NCBI GenBank assembly: GCA_023313575.1
Contig: JAJTTP010000005.1
Span: forward strand, 1,240,001 to 1,304,000
Reading direction: 5' to 3'
Origin: Eutypella sp. D-1
Taxonomy: Eukaryota; Ascomycota; Sordariomycetes; Xylariales; Diatrypaceae
Length of the DNA: 64,000 nt
Shown here: positions 45,271-57,600 of the stretch, in pieces
Layout: every line of letters begins with the position of its first letter
Position numbering within the stretch: the stretch's first letter is position 1
Program-made: the position numbers and the translations under genes
The notes under the pieces: model-generated
Told to the model about the DNA's origin: nothing
The model's input: only the letters and a program-made list of their open reading frames with translations
Databases searched by the model: none

Positions 45271-47135
45271 TTTTACGCTGGAGTGGTCTTCAATGGAGAT
45301 AACAATTACGTGACATCGCTTTATCAGAGGATCATGATGTTCAAAGTCCGCCCATGTTTTGAGGCGTCATCCTATCATACACGCTCATTTCTTTGATACC
45401 ATCTTCATGTTAGTGCATATTTTGTGTCAGCTAGAATATCAACGACAGTGCAGCCGCAGAGAGTTGCGCGCTTAGCAGGACCGGAGGATTGCATATGTGT
45501 CAGCAACTAGATAGTATGCATTTCTAATAATATAGAAAGGGGCTCATAATCTGGTAATCTACATGGCACACTGCAACGGTAAGACTGACAACTAGTAAGC
45601 CAGATAGTAACTGGAAATTCCAGCCATTTTCTAATTTTTAACCACGACTTTCCTAGCTAATAGATCTGCATCGCACCCTTTTATGTACAGGGTCCGTTTA
45701 TGTACACGTAGTAATCTTATTTTCATAAGCTATATCTTTAGCCAGTGCTGGGGGCGAGGGCGAAGCAAGCACGTACCATACATACATGGAATCACGCCGT
45801 TAAGCCCACTGCTAGGCTGTCTTCAACTGTGCTGGAATGATTTGTCAAACTACATAGGTACTTGGTCTGTGCTTGTCGTAGTTAAACACGACAGTAGGTT
45901 AAAAGTCTACAATCTTAATAATATACTCTTCCCCGGAATCGTACCATGATGATCGCATAGCAAGCCACTAGTTTAGGTATCTGTCTGTTAAAAACAAAGC
46001 GACCTCTTATGACTATCTGTCACTATCATGCCGTGATACCACCGCCAGCCTCCTTCACAGGACGCGAAACTAATATCCTATGATGTGATTCGTGATTCGT
46101 TTGGATACACTGCGTCTATAAGCGGTTTCAAACGGAAGACCGGCCCAATATTTGGGTCATTCCCGTCGACAGGCGCGGCTGTGACCCGTTGGGCAGGAAC
46201 ACTACCGGCCACAAATAAATAAAACGCGAAAATAGAAGGTGGGACAGGCTGGAAATAAGTACCTGCCCAAGCTGCCATGCCTTGTGAGTGTAGGAAAATG
46301 GGTTCTCGCAACTGGCCAGCGCGTCATCGCCTCGAAACAAATTTGACCATATAGGTAATGATCACATGCTTTTGTATCCTATCGTGCGAGCGTGGCTTGG
46401 ATTAGTAGACAAGAGAGAGCATCTAAGAGATCTTAAAAGCTTAGCGTTGCTTAGTTGCCGTCGTACTGACCTGACAGGCCGGCCCCTCCAGTACTTGTAG
46501 CCAACGAGCAGTGGTGATGACGCAGCCCTGTGGAGAGACAGACGGGCAAGGGATAGGGGAGATAGTCTTAAAATTAAGCAATATTAGTGGTAATAAATCT
46601 AGCGCTGGGCTCAGTGCCAGCCGACCCCCATGTCACCATGCATCCATACCTCTGTGCCTGTCGCCCCTGTTCCAGATATTTCGGCACTTCTGGAATCCTT
46701 GGCGCTTGTCTGTTAATCCCGAGATGCCAGGGGTGGCCACTCAAGCCCATCAATCTTCCTTGAACTTTGATAGACAAGTTGATCTTACCTATTTCCAATA
46801 CGAGCTAGGGGAATGTAATGCTTCACGACAGCTACTCAGCGCTTTAGACATTGGCGACTATTGACTCTGTTGCATCCCGACCTCTGCATATCTGTAACGT
46901 CAGTGGACTTGAGACTTTGCTTATCAGACCGTCAGTCGGTGTTCCGTGTCCCCGGTACCAGGGGCTGACTACACTATGCGTCTGTGCAGACAAGTGCAAC
47001 GTCGATCATCACAATGTGTTCTGTGCGTTGAAATAGAGTATTCCCGCCCTCTTGGCATCCTCTTGGCTTCTCCCTCCTTTAGGCAGTGGCAGGTACACTC
47101 TCCTCAGTAATCGTGCAGTACTGGCAATCGTGAAC
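45271..47135. other. Intergenic, no supported gene
   Basis: About 1.9 kb, AT-rich at first. It contains the MFS 3' flank and the LtrA-gene promoter. The minus-strand frames at 46078-46340 and the plus-strand frame at 46511-46864 show no domain. This gap is also the right border of the suggested metabolic neighbourhood. Confidence 0.5.
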
Positions 47136-49415
47136 ATGTCGCTCCCTAGAGTCAATGAACGGCGTGAGAGTACCGATAGAATACTCGACGACCCTGGCAG
47201 TTTCGGTCGTAGTGATGCTTCGTCTGTCTACTCGGAGAAAACAATCATCGATGCTCGCAGGAGCAGGATGGGCGCGCACTCACCAACCCCGAGTGAAGTA
47301 GTGAGTTTGTCCGATTTCAATAGGAGCATGGCCTCAATATCATCGGATACAGCTTTGCTAATAGCCTCTTATATAGACTGAATCTGGTGCATCGAAGTTT
47401 GAGGTGTGTCTCACTGCGACCGCTCTTGTCGACGATGCAAGCATCTAACGCCACCTAGCTCTTCTACGACCTATGGTTCGTAGCTAACCTTAACACCTTT
47501 ACATCGGTTCATGAAATTACCGACGAAGACACGCTTTACTCCTTTGTAGGATACATCTTGTATGTTTCGGCCTAGAGGTGTAATAGCGTTCGACATAGAA
47601 GAACAAATTATTTTCTGACCCCGTGAGCAGGCTCTTATGGACAACATGGTTCCTGACAACGATATTCGACGTCCGGTTCGGAGTCGACGGTATCATACAG
47701 CGAATTACCAGGGGCGCTCACCTGGCTGTGATGATTGGGTTTGCGGAGGCTGGTTCCACGTTCAATCCCAATGCCCAAGTGCAAGGTGTATTCCAAGCAA
47801 TGTGTAAGGAGGCACAATCAGATCATCTTGGGTACACATGTTGAGATTCTAACGCAGTTTTACAGCTTTATTTCTTATGGTATCTCGACTCACCCTAGCA
47901 TTACAATATACAATCGTTTCTTTTCGAGGCCATGAGCGAATAGAGCGTAAGAAGGCCGTGCTGTTCGCCGCCGGCTTCCACCTAATATTCGCGGTGACTT
48001 ACCTCGGCGTGTCATTTTACACCACTCGCAACCCGAAGAGCAATGTATTCACTTTCTGGTACTACGCGGCCATTGTTGAACTCGCGATCCACATTATCCA
48101 TGCTAGGTTCTCGATGACCCTGAGCTTCCTAGGGACGCACCTGACTGAGCGTTTGAATCTGCTTACTCTGATAATATTGGGCGAAGGTTCGTCTTTGCAC
48201 CTGAATAGTCACCTTAGATGCGTTGCTGACTAAAGTTATTGCGATAGGAATTATTATCATCACTAAGAAAGTCGCCGTATTGGTCGAGAATACCTGGATC
48301 AAGGGTAGCCAGACGAACTGGTCTCCAGCCCTGATCGGGACGATAACATCGGCGGCAGCTCTTGTCTACATCATCTTCCAACTCTACTTCGACTGGTTGC
48401 ATGAAGATGGCGGTAGCTGCTTGACGACTCATTGCGTCTGGGTAGTACTTCACCTACCATTTCACATCACTCTAGTGCTCCTACTAGAAGGCGGTAACCA
48501 GTTCATCGTGTGGCGGCGTGCGATCGAAGCTATCGGTTCTGCTGCGTCCACCCTCGAAGACGCGGCAGTGGGATTCCAGGGAATTTTCGACACTGAAGAG
48601 ATCGTCGGTAGGGTCAGGTGGTTGGTAGTCGGCCTTTTGCGCTCGTATGAGCCGTCAAACCAGATAGAGACCTGGAAGCAGGTTAACGAGACATTCGATG
48701 ATATGGAAGGCATACCTAACGACTTCTGGGAAGTTTACTCGCAGCTATCCGAGCAACATCCTACCAAGAAGCGTTGGTTGGACGACATATCTAAGCTCGT
48801 CTCAGCAGTGTTCAACGGGATCAACAACGCCTTCGAGATATCTGAAGATGACGGCAAACTTGTTTCACACACGACCGGTACTGAATTTTCGACGAGCGTC
48901 AAGGCAAATACGTATGGTGCCTTCCAGGATGATTTCGGCTTCCGATCGGTAGAGGCGGACGCGTATATCGCTACGATGGTGAAGTTTCGTGTAGTGGTAA
49001 GTCATACCATGAAGCCATCAAATCAAGGATGATAGGTAATTAGACTAATTGGACTACACCATAGTATTTCTACGTGTTTGTCTGCGCTGGCCTGGTTCTG
49101 GCGTTTCTCGTCGCTCTACACCTCCTATCTAGGCGACATCGGTGGTCACATCTGCATACATTTCGCACCACATTTACTCTGATGATTGCCGTCGGGCTGA
49201 GCCTGACCAGCCTGGTAGGGCTTAACATAGACGAGGTCACCAAGGCCCTGATGAGTCCTTGGCAGCTACCAGTCATAACTATCAGCTATTTCATGGCTCT
49301 CGTCCTGACACATGTGCGCCATCCCAGCCGAGTTTTCACAATTAAAATGCCCAGCACCTGGTCGAAATTGGACGAGCCTAAAGAAAAAGGAAAGGATGAT
49401 TCGTCGCTCGTTTAG
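47136..49415 (+). CDS. LtrA-like (low temperature requirement A) membrane protein
   Basis: Seven exons give 632 aa: 47136-47300, 47377-47403 (27 nt), 47459-47559, 47631-47803, 47866-48186, 48236-48996 and 49065-49415. All joins keep frame and rebuild the LtrA core: FELFYDLWFVANLNTFTSVH, then LLLWTTWFLTTIFDVRF, SRLTLALQYTIVSF, LTERLNLLTLIILGEG and VIAIGIIIITKKV. At least nine hydrophobic spans are seen, with a polar N-terminus and a long soluble loop (about 400-510) before the last three spans. LtrA was named in Listeria for growth in the cold; the biochemical function is unknown and fungal homologues are uncharacterised. Donors include GTTCGT, a weak site. The start at 47136 was chosen over the open frame to 47052, which adds no family sequence. 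Confidence 0.85.
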
Positions 49416-50585
49416 AATTCCTCTTGTTGACCAAGAGGAAGCGCATACGGGCAATCACGCCCTGATGTCTCCATTTTCTCACCTCTGTTTCTTGTAGGGT
49501 ATACGGCGAGGCGTTTCGTGGGGTACACAATAAAGGTAGAGCACTGGGATGTAGAATCTGTTTTTCTTTTCTCTTATAATCTCAAGCTCTGCTCGGCGTG
49601 GCCACAATCATAGAAGCTAGGACCTTCCCTCAATTTTGCCAAATAGATCCAAGGACGCATTGGGTGTTAACATCGCCGTACCGCAATTGCTGACTCCTCG
49701 CCATGCTGCCTGTGTTCTGTGCCTGCTACTTGTCTGACCAGTAACCGTGACTTCCAGCAAGAGACTAACTTGAAAGACATCTTATAGCCAATTATGCTCA
49801 CCTATCCATATTACCGGTAATCAATGAATTGGATAGACATGCTGAGCGTTCAAACAACCCCGTAAAACTCCCCTCTTCCATGCCGCACTACAGGCACTGC
49901 GGAGCGCGCCCCGAAGGATGCACCTGCCCGGCTCTTAAACAAGCCCAATATAGGGTGCGCCTTGTTCAATGCCAACTCGCCGCTTGCTAGTTGGTATATT
50001 TGGGCTCTGCACGTCGCGCAGTGAATCTTCACGTCTATTATTGACTGCACTCCAGTTCCGGGGAAAGATGAAGCACATCGATCTTATTATAGAAAGCCCA
50101 AGCACTATAGACCAAATTGCTCCACCTAGCGGTGCGACAGATATCTTGTGTTTGCTATATGACCTTGGATACCTCTTAGGCATGATCGGCAACGATTGTG
50201 AAGAGCTCACCAAACAGTATAGCCGGCATACAGACACGATGCTATCAGCAAGGAAGAGTTAGGCGGGTTGGCAGAGGGAATGAAAGAAGCGAGCAGTTAT
50301 AGTTATTATTTATTTACTAAGACTAATCCTATGAAGTGAAAAGTTTGCAGATGCAGATCCAGCTTGGCTGATGCAGCTAAATTCATGTGCTCAGCCAATC
50401 GTCGGGCTGGTCAAGCCTTGGCCTGAATAGATGAGTGAGTAGCTACCTCATCTCTTCTACCTTATATAATGACACGCGACCACACCTATAACTAACACGG
50501 TGGGATCTCCCAATTATAATCAGTTACCCCAATCGCCTCATCAGTGAAGCAAGTGCCACTTTTTAGAAAGCACAATGCACTAATA
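49416..50585. other. Convergent intergenic region, LtrA-like / kinase
   Basis: About 1.2 kb between converging 3' ends. A plus-strand frame at 49969-50262 (97 codons) starts with ATG but shows no motif; I do not call it a gene. Confidence 0.5.
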
Positions 50586-53144
50586 TTAGTCCTCGCCAGG
50601 GCCCGCCGGTGAGAAATATACTGGGTCTAAGGGGGCGCCGAAGAACTTCTGCTCGATCCATTCGTGAGGGTCTGGTAAATCGTCATCGTGAACAGCACTG
50701 TTGATGCCAGCTTTGATAAGTGTCTCCAGCTCTTCGAGAGTGGGTCGATCGTTGGGGTCGTGCGCGAGACAACAACTGATGAGGGCTCGGAGTCGGTCGT
50801 CGATGTGGTCCCAGCGCCCGTCGAGTAGTATGTTCCCGTACGAGGGGAAGCTTTTCGATTCATCGTAGAGTGGAAGATCTCCTGGAACCGGAGGCTGAGG
50901 CGGCCAGCCGAGGATCACTAGACTCAACATCGTCTACAGAATAATTAGAAAAATTAAAGGAGACGATGTTTACAGTGTTTTCAAACAAGAATAACGATTC
51001 GAGTATAGGGATATGTCTTACCAGGCCTGCGCCCCATATATTCATGGCTGAACCGTAGTTCCCAGCCACGTCCTGCTCTGCCAGTTGCATTCCGTCATGA
51101 TCGTCATCAATAAATTCCCATTCGTCCCCAAATTGTTCCTGATTCTCTAGTGTTAACCTAGTAAGACATCCTTCGGCAGCAGTCCGCCAAGGGTAGGGAA
51201 AATGGAGTGTGCTTACGGGAGCGCGGAAGTTGAACTTTCCTAGTCGACGTCTGCCGAGGTAGTAGCAGCTGTGTTGTCTATTAGCTATTCCGTTTCACAT
51301 TTGTGGTCAACGGGCGAAACATACTCTCGTTTCCATGCCTTGATCTCTTCGGCGAGGCCGAAATCCGCAAGCTATATGGAGTATATGGCGTCAATATAAT
51401 AACAGAGCTTCTGTCTATGGATTTCGCGTGTATACTTACTTTGAGTATAGGGCTCAAGCGATGATCATCACTTTCGGGGTCCAAATCTCCGATGAAGACT
51501 GCGAGATGTGATCAGTCTTAGTAGGGATCATTATGCATGGAGCATGGGAACGAAAAAGTAGGCATAGACTTACTGTTGAACGGGTCGAAATCGAAATGTA
51601 CGAATCGCCTTTTCCTCCATTTCTGCTCTTCTGGGGGGATCATCTCCTCGAGATCACCCTCGGTCGTCATGCGGTCTGGATGGAATTTCCTGACGGGGTA
51701 TGCCAAACCAATGCATTGCTTGAGTAGGCATCTGAAGAGCTGCCAGAGTACACTGTTCGGGAAGAAGCCATTGTCGTTTCTCACCTTCGCTATCAAGTTC
51801 TTCAAGTCACCGGCCGGAAGATACTCTATGACTACGTAATTTTTTCTGGGTTCTCTAGCATTGTCCTCGGCGAGCGCCTGGGGACGAACCAGGCCGACGG
51901 GTGGCGGCGGGTCCCATCGGGCTCTTTTCTTCTCACGTTCCTGGCTCGATTGCTGGTTGGGAGGCTTCCGTTTCTTTCTGCTTGCTGGTTCCATCGCCTA
52001 GCGGAGGGTTAGTAAAAGGAAAGGGAGAGACATTCTGGCCGGAAGCATGAACTGGTAGTGTGGGTGTAACTTACTGGGGTATCTTCATCACCACTAGATT
52101 CCTCTTCACTGCTTGAATCGTCATGTTTCCAGTGGGCCCAATCGTGAGGTATTATTTTCCTACTGGGGCGTTTACCGATAGGCTCCCGTGGAACTGTCTG
52201 TACTATGTGTTTCGATCGAGTAAAGTTCTGGTAACGCATGTCCAATTAGCATTTTACTGAAAAGTGTTCAAGCGCTAGCCAGGCTAAGTGATATAGTCGA
52301 CCTCCTTATTCAGACTGGCGATTCCTCTTCTGAGAGAGCGTAAAGATTGTGGGCTTCATGCGGACAGGGCAGAATACGATGGCCGCCAGTAAGACGTACC
52401 TTCATCATCTCTCCCTCTCCCACTAGACCCTCGTCTTCCCAACTAGATAGATCGGCCTTAATTGCGACGTCCTGCTCGGTATTTGCGTCATCGTCGTGGA
52501 CGCGAAAATGAGTCACGATGCCGCATCCACCGAAGCCTAGGAGGCGCTGGAAAACCCATCGAATGTTCCTACCGGGAGTAGCGCCTCCCGTCGTGAAGAA
52601 TTGCTTGATATCTTGCAGCCGGTTCCATGCACGTACTTCCCTCTGCGAATGTAAAGCGTGCGGATCATCCAGACGCTGCCCAATACCAGGGGGGCCATCT
52701 GCATGGTGTCAGTTATGGGAATGAGAAATTGAATCAGTCACAGGGGTCCGGTTGTCCTCTTGGCTTGCCAGTGCGCCCGGAGTTTGCCATTATCTTTGAA
52801 GCAAAGCAGAGTGTAACAAAAGCGATAAGGGATGATGAGCCAGAAATCAAGAACGTACAGGATTCGCCCACAATCGATCGCAGCCAGGCTTCTGAGGGGA
52901 TGCCTGGGTAAAAAGGGGACGGGTGATCATGGTGATCACCCGTCGTCAACTCTCGCAACGGGACCCGGTCATATTTCCATGAATCTCCCGCCTCGTCTGG
53001 GTCCTTTTCTTCCCGGAATTTTCGCATAGCCCAGTTCGTCTGCTGCAGTTTCGCACGATGCCTCTCTCTGAGGTTCCGCCTAACGTCGTTGCGATGCCAC
53101 CGGATTTCCTCCTCCCTACTTAGAGTTCCCATGGCGGCTGCCAT
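50586..53144 (-). CDS. Divergent fungal Ser/Thr protein kinase-like protein
   Basis: Nine exons give 594 aa: 53144-52859, 52698-52400, 52227-52075, 51997-51574, 51498-51440, 51371-51325, 51268-51217, 51138-51022 and 50933-50586. All eight joins keep frame and rebuild the kinase fold. Visible elements are the glycine loop GFGGCG (150-155), DVAIK with Lys176, HIVQ, hinge YVVIEYLPAGDL, catalytic loop HFDFDPFN (380-387), DFG (410-412), APE (439-441), NIWGAGL and RPTLEEL. The catalytic Asp382 and Asn387 are present, but the usual lysine of the loop is Asp, as in other expanded fungal kinase groups, so activity is plausible but not certain. A charged insert rich in Asp/Ser/Glu and Lys/Arg (about 215-285) splits the N-lobe. 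The first 95 residues are basic and predicted helical. Substrate unknown. Confidence 0.85.
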
Positions 53145-53706
53145 AATTGCAAAACAATGCCTGACGTTGCCGTGCCTCTTGATAGGGGTATCGCTTGACT
53201 ACTAATCTGGAAACCTCCTACTCTTTCGCCTGAATTGGAGTCGTCTTGTCACAGCGTACTTCGCAGAATGGAATTTAACACCAGACTTCTGAGGTGGGAA
53301 AAAAAATCAATTTCATTGTGCTGGATTTCGGAGACTGATATTTTCCTTGACAAAGAACGATTCCGCTACCGGACACACAACTTTGAGTTATGAAAGAAAG
53401 ACAGCATTAACAAAGTCATAATCTATAAGTTCGAATGCATATTCTTTTACAAGTCCACCTAATTATTACCGAGGGATGCATTTCCGCTTTTAATCGACAC
53501 CCTTAGAGGATTGTCACAGCTATGTACATCATGAAACAGCAAAATAGGTCGCCGATGCACCACCATTTGTCCCACACATCCTCCCAACACACAATACCCG
53601 TTGCATCAGTCACAATTCGTTAATTCCGGTCATGCCTCCGTATCCAAGCCCTCATTCATAGAAGGAGGGATATTATAATTGAGATGGAAAGGAGATCAGA
53701 GGAAGC
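53145..53706. other. Intergenic, kinase promoter and CFEM 3' flank
   Basis: About 560 bp, AT-rich. It should contain the kinase promoter on the left and the 3' UTR of the CFEM gene on the right. No other gene seen. Confidence 0.5.
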
Positions 53707-54642
53707 TTAGAAGCCGAAGATGGCCAGGCCAGCGGCGAACATACCAGCAGCGACGAAAGCGCCGGAGCTGAGCTGGAAGTTGGCGCGGGCACCGGCGGTG
53801 GGGATGGGAGTGATGCTGGGTTCCTCGGTAGGCGTCGGCGGCTCCTGAGTGGGATAGCCAGTGTCGGACTCGGGAGGAGGCTGGGGAGCCTCAGTGGGCT
53901 GGGTTGGCTCCTCAGTAGGCTCAGGCGGGGCCTCAGTGGGGTACTCGGGCTCATCAGTAGGCTCGGGAGGAGCCTCGGTGGGGTACTCCGGCTCATCGGT
54001 AGGCTCGGGAGGAGTATCAGTGGGGTACTCGGGCTCCCCGGAGGTAGTAGGAGGGGGCTGGTCAGTGTAGGACGGGAACGTCTCAATGTTGGACGACGGA
54101 ATCACACTGGTAGACAGCGTCGGGTACTCGCTAGGAACCTCAGAGCTGGGGTATCCCGACGACACCGGAGGCTCGGTCGGGTATCCCTCCTCACTGCTGG
54201 TGGTCTCCGGCGGCGGGTTGGTCGGGTAGCCCTCATCACTGGTGGAGGTGGTGGTAGGCGGGACGGTGGTATCGTAAGTGTTAGTCTCGCTGGGGCTGGG
54301 CTCAGGGCTGTTACCAGCCTCGTTGCAGAACTCATCGTAGCCAGTCATGACGAGACCTGTAAACTCATTAGCCGCTGGGCCCACTTATAAAGGGGGGGTA
54401 GGTGAAAAAAGCTTACCATAGTCTGACTCGGAGCACTCATCACGGAGGCAGACCTCAGCGTTCCTCTTGACACTGTAGGCGTTCTCGCAGATGCAAGCGG
54501 CATCGCCAGCCTCGCAGGTGGTGTTCTCGTCGACGGTAGTGTCGATGCAAGAGGTACCACACTCGGGGACGTAGTCCGCGATGCTCTGGGCGGCAGCAAC
54601 AGCCGCGAAGGCAGGGAGAACGAGGGTGCGAAGAGGCGCCAT
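53707..54642 (-). CDS. CFEM-domain GPI-anchored cell-surface protein
   Basis: Two exons give 291 aa: 54642-54417 and 54356-53707. A signal peptide (about residues 1-19, ending VAAAQ) leads into a CFEM domain with exactly eight cysteines at 28, 32, 43, 50, 52, 65, 70 and 86, and the AGDAACIC block whose Asp47 is the heme/iron-binding position in studied family members. The rest is Pro/Thr/Ser/Glu-rich with repeats of EPEYPTEAPPEPTD, probably an O-glycosylated wall-spanning stalk. A GPI-addition signal closes the protein, with small residues (AGARAN) followed by a hydrophobic tail (FVAAGMFAAGLAIFGF). Family roles include heme or iron capture, adhesion and host interaction; which applies here cannot be told. 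Confidence 0.93.
53894..54037 (-). repeat. 42-bp tandem repeats in the CFEM gene stalk
   Basis: Three full 42-bp units start at 53894, 53936 and 53978, and a partial unit starts at 54020. Each encodes 14 residues close to EPEYPTEAPPEPTD. Units 2 and 3 are most alike and the first is more diverged. The in-frame length of 42 allows copy-number change without frameshift. Confidence 0.9.
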
Positions 54643-57600
54643 TGTTCCGGTGATAGTTTATTGAGATTGAGAAAGCTTGATTATTATGAAAAAGCAGGTA
54701 TAAGCTTAGCGAGTGGGCTGGGCCGTCCGGGACTTTGAAGCGTATCCTTGTTGGCTGGTCGGAGACCCTTTATGTAACCTTATATATTATCGACAGCGAG
54801 AGTGTCTTGCTTCTTTTCGGGAGCGAGTGAACAGTAGAAGCAATAAGTGTGGAAACACAGATGAGCCGCTAAGAACCCTGAAAGAGAACCATCGGACGGG
54901 AAATCAACAGACTTATATAGACTGGAGACCGTGATCATCATGGTAGGAATTGGCATTGTGGTGACGGGCAGTTTTCTTGGCTAGCAATATCACTCCAATT
55001 AATCCCTGACAAGGCCCCGGATATCACAACAACCAACCAGCCTTACGTCGCTCAGTTGCCATAGCAAGGGCAATCGAGGTAGTCAGACATGTCGAACATT
55101 GGTGAACATGGGGATCCTTTGCCCAGGCGGGAGTTGGCGCTGTTGTGGTCGACAAGGTTGGTCTTTTTCGGGTAGGTGGTGGTGGGGTGGCTGACATGCG
55201 ATGATGATGGACTGATGGGGTTGTACTATCGGACTATGTACAAGCAAAACATTTACGATATAGGAACCCGTGTTGGCGGTCTCTTCTTCTTGGCAGCAGT
55301 ATTACATACGATTCGTGTAGGTGCTTACATTTTTGCATGGTTATGGGCCACATCGTAGCTAATTCGGTCAGACATCCCCTTGAAACGCAGTAGGCGGCCA
55401 ATGAAAGCGCTCATAAGGGGCCTTCTCACGATGTTTCAACCCCGGATCGGGTAGGTGGTTGTGGCTTGGTAGGAAGCCGGAAGGTAAAAAGGGCTGGCGT
55501 CGAAACAGCCTTGACAGCATCTTTGGTGGCAGACAGGCAGGAGGTACGATACAGGAAAAGGAACTTTCCTCGCCCTACTGTAACGTGCCATTCACTTCCC
55601 GCACGTAAAATCCCCTGCATCGTTTGTATATTGTTGCCACTCTTCCCCAGATTGCTTTGGGTTGTCTGGTCATGCAGTCTTGGCAGAGCCGATCTTACCC
55701 TGTCTTGCTCTTTTGGTCCCAACTTCAGTCTTTTTTTATACCCTCCAAACATTCCTTTTAAGACACTTCCACGCACTTCACGCCGTCTGAGGTCTTCCGC
55801 ATTCCCGCCGATTCTCGAATACGAGCGGGTAGGGGCGGGGTCTTGAGTTATATTGTTTGTTGGCACTACACGACTTGTGCCACATCGTAAAGAACCAGAA
55901 AGTCCTACTTCGCAGAGACAGGGACACACCCCGGCAGTCAATGTTGGGTGCGCCGCAGCCGCTTGGCGCTCTCCCTCTTTCCGCTGTGCATGCTGCATCC
56001 TTTCCTTAACTACTACAACCAGCGACGAGGAGAATGCCGGACACAGAGCTGCTTGGGCTTCCGCATTCTTCTAAGGCATTAGGGCCTTAAATCAGATATA
56101 GTAATACCTAAAATTCAACATACCCGCTAGTTCTGCCGCATCATCCTCCGGCGACTATCCGCACATGCCCGATTAGGAAGGTATGGGGAAAATAGCAGTC
56201 ACTGCGAGTAAGAGATGCCGTTTAGCCCGACCAACCCGACCAACCAGCTCGACCTCTGCTTATGGTGTACCTTATTACTTGCCTCCTTGCCTCCCCTTGC
56301 CTAGCATTTGCTCGTGGATCTCTGGCTGACTGGTTTGACTGGGTTCCCTGTACCGCTGTAGCGCTCACCAATATATCACTGAAGATCCCACTCTTACCAG
56401 AAAAAAAGGAATGCAATCCGTGGCACAGGGGGAGAGGGGATAGCAAGCAGGCCCGAGCAAACAAGCAGCCGCCGAACGACCAACGGCGTGGTCTCCGACT
56501 TTTTATTTTATTTTGAGTGCGCTCGTTATTGCTGCTGCCCGCAAACGCCCGCCCCCAATTTTCCCATCTAGTTAACTAGTAGACGATGCGCGCACATCGA
56601 CTAATCACATGCATTACGATCAGAGAAAGATCCCCGATCGAGAAATGATTATCGTGGTCCGATCACCGCCGTGCCGCCCAAGGCCGCCCCGGTGTCGCAC
56701 GCTGAACGTGAGTGGAAGGTCATAAACAAGGGGAATTCGTGTGGGTTAAAGGCGCCGCCGGACTCGGCTCGTAGTCGCCCAGCTGCTCAGACGTCATAGA
56801 CAACCCCTTGGCCGGAGCCCTGAAGTTTCTTCACAGCCGTTGCTAAGGCATGAAATAACAATCTGGCTTTATATACGACTATCCTATTACCGAGAATCGT
56901 CTAGAAGGAAGGTGCGTGGCCGGCCATACTATGTATTGGTTTCCTACTATGTTTGCTACCTAGGCACACACTCTCGTGCATGTGGCAGGGAATCCTCCCA
57001 TTGCCGTCCCGGTGATGCTTCTATTACTTCTAAAATGACCTCCTCCCGTGAACTTAAGCTTCGATGCAAAGTCCGTACATTTATTCGAGCGGACTCTCTC
57101 AACCTTTCCCGGAGATTGCTGGGAAGAATATCGCCGGTAAATGTCACCTAGACTTGCTCGAGTGGGTAGTGTGAGTCCGATATACTGCTTGTTTCTTAAT
57201 ATATTGCTTACTATCTTGGCATGGTCCTCATCATTCATCTATCCTCGACGCTATTACCCTATGAATACCCTACCCAGCTAGCTCTAGTCAGCAACTCCAC
57301 CGCCGAATGACCGAGGCTTGTTGAGGGTTTGTAGCGAATAGACGTCATTAGAAGCATGCCGGTTCATAGTATTAGGGCTAGTTCCATCCGCGTTCGAACT
57401 AGGAGTATTCCGGCGTGTTGGAGTGGCAGTGGGTATGATATATATTACTTGACCATATACGTTTATTGACCTAGCCAGACTCGGCTATGCGACTATTGCA
57501 TGGATAGTATGATTGACAAGATCATTTTCAAAGTCCTTGCAGATGTGGAGTTTCTCCTGTCAGCCCCTACTTATGCTGCGGAAATATTGCCACCGTAATT

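Noticed and set aside
47052..47135. N-terminal extension of the LtrA-like protein
   Set aside because: The frame is open, but the sequence adds nothing family-like and a better start at 47136 leads directly into the polar N-terminus.
55426..55998. 190-codon open frame on the minus strand
   Set aside because: No domain, no signal peptide, unusual composition, and no splice partners; probably chance.
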